From contig JAGARR010000025.1 of NCBI GenBank assembly GCA_017622135.1, positions 1 through 35,689 on the forward strand: a stretch of DNA of 35,689 bases, given 5' to 3'. This stretch comes from Spirochaetaceae bacterium. GTDB taxonomy: Bacteria > Spirochaetota > Spirochaetia > Treponematales > Treponemataceae. Under the pieces are notes generated by a model that searched no databases, was not told the origin of the DNA, and worked only from the letters and a program-made list of their open reading frames with translations. The stretch's first letter is position 1. Every line of letters starts with the position of its first letter. Shown here one piece after another: positions 33,147 through 35,689 of the stretch. Made by a program: the position numbers and the translations under genes.

Positions 33147-34084
33147 ATCTTTCCAGCAGAGAAACTTTTCCCGACATTTTTCCTGTTGCGGTTAATCGAT
33201 ACAGTCAAGGCCTGGGTGCGGGGATGGGTTCCCACCCTGAACACCGTTGGGTACCATCCAAGATACTCCCCAAGCGATACAGGCAGGATGACTCCATCCC
33301 TTTTCAATCGGACTCCAACCTGAGACTGCAATGCAAACACAAGATGCGTGCCTTTGGCCTGCTCCCCGTCTGAGATAACCTGGTTGACAGCAGCGACCAC
33401 CTTTTGCAGCAGAGAGGAGTTGTCCATAGGTCTGTTACAGGGAACGGGAGGTCTACCCCTGTCAGCGGACATAGTGCATGTCCCACCCTGACTTCGGCTC
33501 ATTGAAATTGAACGCCTGTTGCCCTGCCGTTTCTGAATGAGGTTGAACAAGTCGATGGAATAAAAGCAGGCCCGACGCAGTTCCGGGGAACACCCTGTGG
33601 TCTTTGCCCTACCCTTCCCGATCTCTCCGTACAGCAGGAGCGTCCCGATGCCCATGTCCTTGAGATCCTTCACCAAATTGATGTGGTCCAAATCACCGGC
33701 GAGGAGAACCAAATAGTCGATGATACCGGAATCAGCCAAATTTCTCACATCCGAATACAGCAGCGTATCAATGGCCTTCTCTCTTCCACCCTGGAGAGGC
33801 CTGCTTCTAGCCCCAAACCGTGCCAGCTGAAGTGCATTCTCATACTCATTGCATTCGCAATTCACCCTACTCGAATCTTTTCCCATATAATATTGGCGGA
33901 GATTGGCAGGTGAGACACATTTTTGCCCAATGGTATCGCCCAGAATTTTACAGGTGGAATCCACAAGCTCCTCAAAGTCGATTGTCTTGCCACAACTTCC
34001 CTTTGCATGCTTGTACAGCTTGAATCCGAAATAGCCATCAATGATGAATGCGACGGTGGCGGTTTTCTGTGTGTTGGTTCTCAT
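33140..34084 (-). CDS. NYN-domain (PIN-like) nuclease candidate
   Basis: A 314-residue protein. The N-terminal NYN domain has the expected acidic residues: Asp16 in VAFIIDGYF, Asp106 and Asp112 in REKAIDTLLYSDV, and Asp131/Asp133 in YLVLLAGDLDHINLV, with TLLLYG as the next strand. In known members this fold cleaves RNA with metal ions. A linker follows, then a C-terminal segment (SLLQKVVAAVNQVISDGEQ to GEYLGWYPTVFRV) that could be an OST-HTH/LOTUS-type winged helix, often paired with NYN domains; this part is tentative. The start at 34084 has AAGGAG 6 nt upstream. It begins MRTN and the JAB-E1 protein begins MRTT, after nearly identical leaders. Confidence 0.8.
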   Translation of the reverse strand: MRTNTQKTATVAFIIDGYFGFKLYKHAKGSCGKTIDFEELVDSTCKILGDTIGQKCVSPANLRQYYMGKDSSRVNCECNEYENALQLARFGARSRPLQGGREKAIDTLLYSDVRNLADSGIIDYLVLLAGDLDHINLVKDLKDMGIGTLLLYGEIGKGRAKTTGCSPELRRACFYSIDLFNLIQKRQGNRRSISMSRSQGGTCTMSADRGRPPVPCNRPMDNSSLLQKVVAAVNQVISDGEQAKGTHLVFALQSQVGVRLKRDGVILPVSLGEYLGWYPTVFRVGTHPRTQALTVSINRNRKNVGKSFSAGKMW

Positions 34085-34117
34085 AGTATCTCCTTTAGAA
34101 AAAGTTGTTCGTGCCAT

Positions 34118-34175
34118 AGCGATTTTTTTTCGCTCTGTACCTATTACTGGCAACAGAAAACAGTTCTGTTACCAC
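34118..34175 (-). promoter_or_regulatory. Shared regulatory module, copy A (NYN gene)
   Basis: Plus-strand ATTACTGG, 14 nt, TCTGTTACCAC (34143-34175). The hairpin AGCGA/TCGCT (34118-34134, 7-nt T-rich loop) begins 8 nt beyond the block, and the ATG lies 58 nt from it. The right half-site differs from the other copies at two bases. A second local dyad, GGTAACAGAA/TTCTGTTGCC, overlaps it. Confidence 0.75.
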
Positions 34176-34278
34176 CTTTAAAATCCAAAATACGGGATAT
34201 TTTGAATGAGCGAGTCCCACCCCAGCGCCAGCACCAACTAGTAGGCTGGCATCACCCTGTGGAAATCCAGCCGCAGCG

Positions 34279-34872
34279 TCACACCAGCAGGGCAGCTATC
34301 ACACCCACTGCCGCCGCCGCAATGTATTTGCCCACCCCGAAAGACTCTTTCTCTGGCTCATAGTGCTGAAGCATCGGGACAATGGTCACATTGTCCTTGT
34401 TCTTCTTTTTTTCCACAGTGTTGCATGAATTTGTCAGGGTTGTCACATTCTTGGTCACGTGATAGGTGTTGCCGCAGTTGTGATAGTGGTTGTTGACCCT
34501 GTGCTCCTCCACCCTGCGGTTGTCATTTGAGAAGTTGCGCTGCTGAAAACTGATGTTCTGCTGTCGGGATTTCTTGTAATTAGGATTGAACACCACCCAT
34601 CCCCGCCGACTGGTGAAAATAAATTTGCCATCATAACTGATCTGCCCAAAGGAAGGGTTGGGAGGAAAGATTCTTGGATCATAGCCTGCTGTGCTGACCT
34701 GCCGATTGCCTTTGTGGTACACCTGCACAGCCTGGTTGACAGGCCGGGTACTACCTGCCTGACTGTTCCTCTGTCCATTTTTCTGGGAACACTGGACACG
34801 GGTTCCATTTCCATTTCTGCTGCGATTTCCCTGATTGCCGCGGCCATTACTGTTGTTCTTGCTGTAAGCCAT
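34279..34872 (-). CDS. Asn/Arg-rich protein with C-terminal membrane anchor
   Basis: A 197-residue protein I do not recognise. Residues 1-50 are low-complexity (Asn, Gly, Arg, Gln, Ser) and probably disordered. The middle has aromatic strands (IFPPNPSFGQISYDGKFIF, RRGWVVFNPNYKKS). Residues 140-165 hold a His/Cys/Asn-rich stretch (NNHYHNCGNTYHVTKN). The last 18 residues (VGKYIAAAAVGVIAALLV) are one hydrophobic helix ending at the C-terminus, which suggests a tail-anchored membrane protein. The ATG at 34872 is 2 nt after the stop of the 41-residue ORF, with GGAGG inside that ORF. Confidence 0.7.
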   Translation of the reverse strand: MAYSKNNSNGRGNQGNRSRNGNGTRVQCSQKNGQRNSQAGSTRPVNQAVQVYHKGNRQVSTAGYDPRIFPPNPSFGQISYDGKFIFTSRRGWVVFNPNYKKSRQQNISFQQRNFSNDNRRVEEHRVNNHYHNCGNTYHVTKNVTTLTNSCNTVEKKKNKDNVTIVPMLQHYEPEKESFGVGKYIAAAAVGVIAALLV

Positions 34873-34874
34873 AC

Positions 34875-35000
34875 CTAAATCCTCCATAAATAAAAAACTC
34901 GTTCCCATATAGATACTGGAACCAAGAAATTTATCAGTTGCCACTTTGAAGAAAAAACAGAGGGGTCTGTCCCAGCATCGCCAGGACAGCCCTTAACCAT
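34875..35000 (-). CDS. Small ORF, 41 residues
   Basis: Starts MVKGCPGDAGTDPSVFSSKW and ends with an aromatic, amphipathic stretch (FLVPVSIWERVFYLWRI). The ATG has AGGAGG 4 nt upstream, overlapping the stop of the 21-residue ORF (TAGGAGG), and its own stop is 2 nt before the next start. This packing suggests a translated gene or a translational-coupling device. Function unknown. Confidence 0.55.
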   Translation of the reverse strand: MVKGCPGDAGTDPSVFSSKWQLINFLVPVSIWERVFYLWRI

Positions 35001-35008
35001 CGTACCTC

Positions 35009-35074
35009 CTATTTCCCCGTTATACTTGCTGTGAACAAGAACGCAGCGACACCAACTAAAACAGCTACCAACAT
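35009..35074 (-). CDS. Tiny hydrophobic peptide, 21 residues
   Basis: Starts MLVAVLVGVAAFLFTASITG and ends with Lys. AAGGAG lies 7 nt before the ATG. The product is a single transmembrane-length helix with no charged residue before the last. It resembles the 20-residue peptide just upstream. Type I toxins and small membrane regulators look like this, but no antisense RNA is seen. Confidence 0.5.
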   Translation of the reverse strand: MLVAVLVGVAAFLFTASITGK

Positions 35075-35208
35075 ACTCAACTCCTTAAAACAAAATCCTA
35101 AAAGTTTGTGCCAATGGCAACCTAAAGTCATTGCAAGAACATACCAGGGCGGAGCACCTCAGCAGAAAGCTTTTGCTTCTGGTACATCCACCCTGCCAAC
35201 GGTTCAAC
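35075..35208 (-). other. Spacer between the two tiny peptides
   Basis: No gene found. It holds a dyad near 35163-35181 (CAGAA(A)GC, TTTT, GCTTCTG) that may fold as a hairpin. No copy of the shared module is present here, so both peptides probably come from the promoter at 35332-35364. Confidence 0.35.
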
Positions 35209-35271
35209 TCATTGAGAGATAACAGTGATACCAAATATTGCGGCAGTCAAGACTATCAATACTCCTACCAT
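35209..35271 (-). CDS. Tiny hydrophobic peptide, 20 residues
   Basis: MVGVLIVLTAAIFGITVISQ, entirely uncharged and long enough to cross a membrane once. AAGGAGG lies about 7 nt before the ATG. The gene directly follows a copy of the shared module, at the same distance as the NYN and JAB-E1 genes, which is the best evidence that it is real. Confidence 0.6.
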   Translation of the reverse strand: MVGVLIVLTAAIFGITVISQ

Positions 35272-35306
35272 GGTGTTTCCTCCTTGTGATATTATTTGCG
35301 ATTGTC

Positions 35307-35364
35307 GGCCACCCCCGTGGTGACCTCATTTACTACTGGAGTTGGGGATGGTTCCAGTTACCAC
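35307..35364 (-). promoter_or_regulatory. Shared regulatory module, copy C (tiny-peptide operon)
   Basis: Plus-strand ACTACTGG, 14 nt, CCAGTTACCAC (35332-35364). The hairpin GGCCACC/GGTGACC (35307-35325, one mismatch) begins 6 nt beyond it. The ATG lies 60 nt from the block. Confidence 0.75.
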
Positions 35365-35389
35365 TATGACAAACTTTTATCCCGGAACT

Positions 35390-35424
35390 GGCCCCAACCC
35401 GACCTCCGTTTCAGAGCCGGGGCC
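35390..35424 (-). terminator. GC-rich dyad after the DUF1232 gene
   Basis: GGCCCC and GGGGCC bracket further pairing (CTC/GAG around a 7-nt loop). There is no T-tract. It lies 15 nt beyond the stop of the DUF1232 gene. Confidence 0.35.
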
Positions 35425-35439
35425 GCCCCCTCCAACACA

Positions 35440-35689
35440 TCACTTGACACCCATCACCCGCTTGTACTCCTCCACGTCGTGGCTGACGAACTTGAGGCAG
35501 AGGGCCAGCATGGCCGCGTCGTCCAGCAGACCCACCACAGGTATCACGTCGGGGATGAGGTCGACAGGGTTCAGGACGTACAGGAGGGTTCCCAGGATGG
35601 CAGCGATGGTCCCCTTGGGCACCCGGTTGTACCGGCGGGCGAACACATCCCTCAGCATCTGGAAAAACACCTTCACGTCGTCAAAATAC
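35440..35689 (-). CDS. DUF1232 (YkvA-like) membrane protein, 5' end outside the window
   Basis: The frame is open to the right edge (YFDD before VKVFFQM), so the GTG at 35676 need not be the start. The domain is recognised by IAAILGTLLYVLNPVDLIPD followed by VIPVVGLLDDAAMLALCLKF, with the conserved NPxDLIPD and GLLDD motifs around a hydrophobic helix. Function of the family is poorly known. It lies upstream of the tiny-peptide operon on the same strand but does not visibly share its promoter. Confidence 0.88.
   Translation of the reverse strand, partial: YFDDVKVFFQMLRDVFARRYNRVPKGTIAAILGTLLYVLNPVDLIPDVIPVVGLLDDAAMLALCLKFVSHDVEEYKRVMGVK

Noticed and set aside
34195..34278. Open frame with LVGAGAGVGL after the 197-residue gene
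   Set aside because: It is in a different frame from that gene, lacks a start codon and a ribosome-binding site. A frameshift extension is possible but not supported.
30910..35364. A ubiquitin-like modifier gene in the cluster
   Set aside because: I looked for a beta-grasp-sized ORF ending in Gly-Gly or similar and found none; the 41- and 197-residue proteins do not end that way.
1..35689. CRISPR array, rRNA operon or prophage
   Set aside because: No regularly spaced direct repeats, no rRNA-like sequence and no phage structural genes were seen on either strand.

Overview
The window is a spirochaete chromosome segment, most likely from a Treponema-like host-associated or gut species with moderately high GC. 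The pointers are a tctC-type leader ending in a small-residue/Cys-like AAGKKEAA segment, a spirochaetal ankyrin lipoprotein, a MCP, a KtrAB pair, and a long ribosomal operon that runs from rpsP through trmD-rplS into a FliK/YlqG-like and a short FlhB-like gene. The assignment is by gene content and protein style only.

Layout. Positions 1-3480 hold the end of one IS transposase, pgi and an M28-type peptidase, then a decayed IS3-family transposase. Positions 3729-11488 are a minus-strand block: ktrA, ktrB, uvrB, an SF1 helicase-like gene broken by one in-frame amber codon, and htrA. Positions 11663-15250 are a damaged carbon-acquisition locus: an in-frame TctC/TctA deletion fusion, a sulfatase, an orphan 3' gene fragment and the radical-SAM sulfatase-maturing enzyme. 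A MCP runs leftward into it. ruvA-ruvB-queA follows, then a GGDEF remnant, a PerR-type regulator with a candidate PerR box on its own promoter, a 946-residue ankyrin lipoprotein, a TrpR-like regulator and tatD. Three tRNAs (Pro, Asp, Leu) sit at 25.1-25.5 kb. From 30645 down to 25589 lies an eleven-gene minus-strand operon (rpsP, khpA, rimM, trmD, rplS, fliK/ylqG-like, flhB-like, small HD-GYP-N-like gene, yraN, a 54-residue ORF, a zinc-ribbon protein) with a clear promoter, two leader hairpins and a terminator.

The most unusual part is 30910-35364. It encodes two tiny hydrophobic peptides, a 41-residue ORF, an Asn-rich protein with a C-terminal membrane anchor, an NYN-domain (PIN-like) nuclease candidate and a 714-residue protein that joins a JAMM/JAB peptidase domain to an E1/ThiF-type adenylating domain, with a possible E2-like domain in front. 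Three of these genes carry the same upstream module: a dyad ACTGG-N14-CCAGT within a longer conserved block, then a hairpin 6-8 nt downstream, with the start codon 58-60 nt from the block. I read this as one co-regulated, probably undescribed ubiquitin-like-conjugation plus nuclease system. Its function (defence, stress or other) is not shown by the sequence.

Promoters across the window share features: -35 TTGnnn, 17-nt spacer, often an extended -10 beginning TGTGGTAT. In four genes (ktrB, htrA, ruvA, trpR-like) the -10 lies only 6-9 nt from the ATG, which predicts leaderless or nearly leaderless mRNAs.
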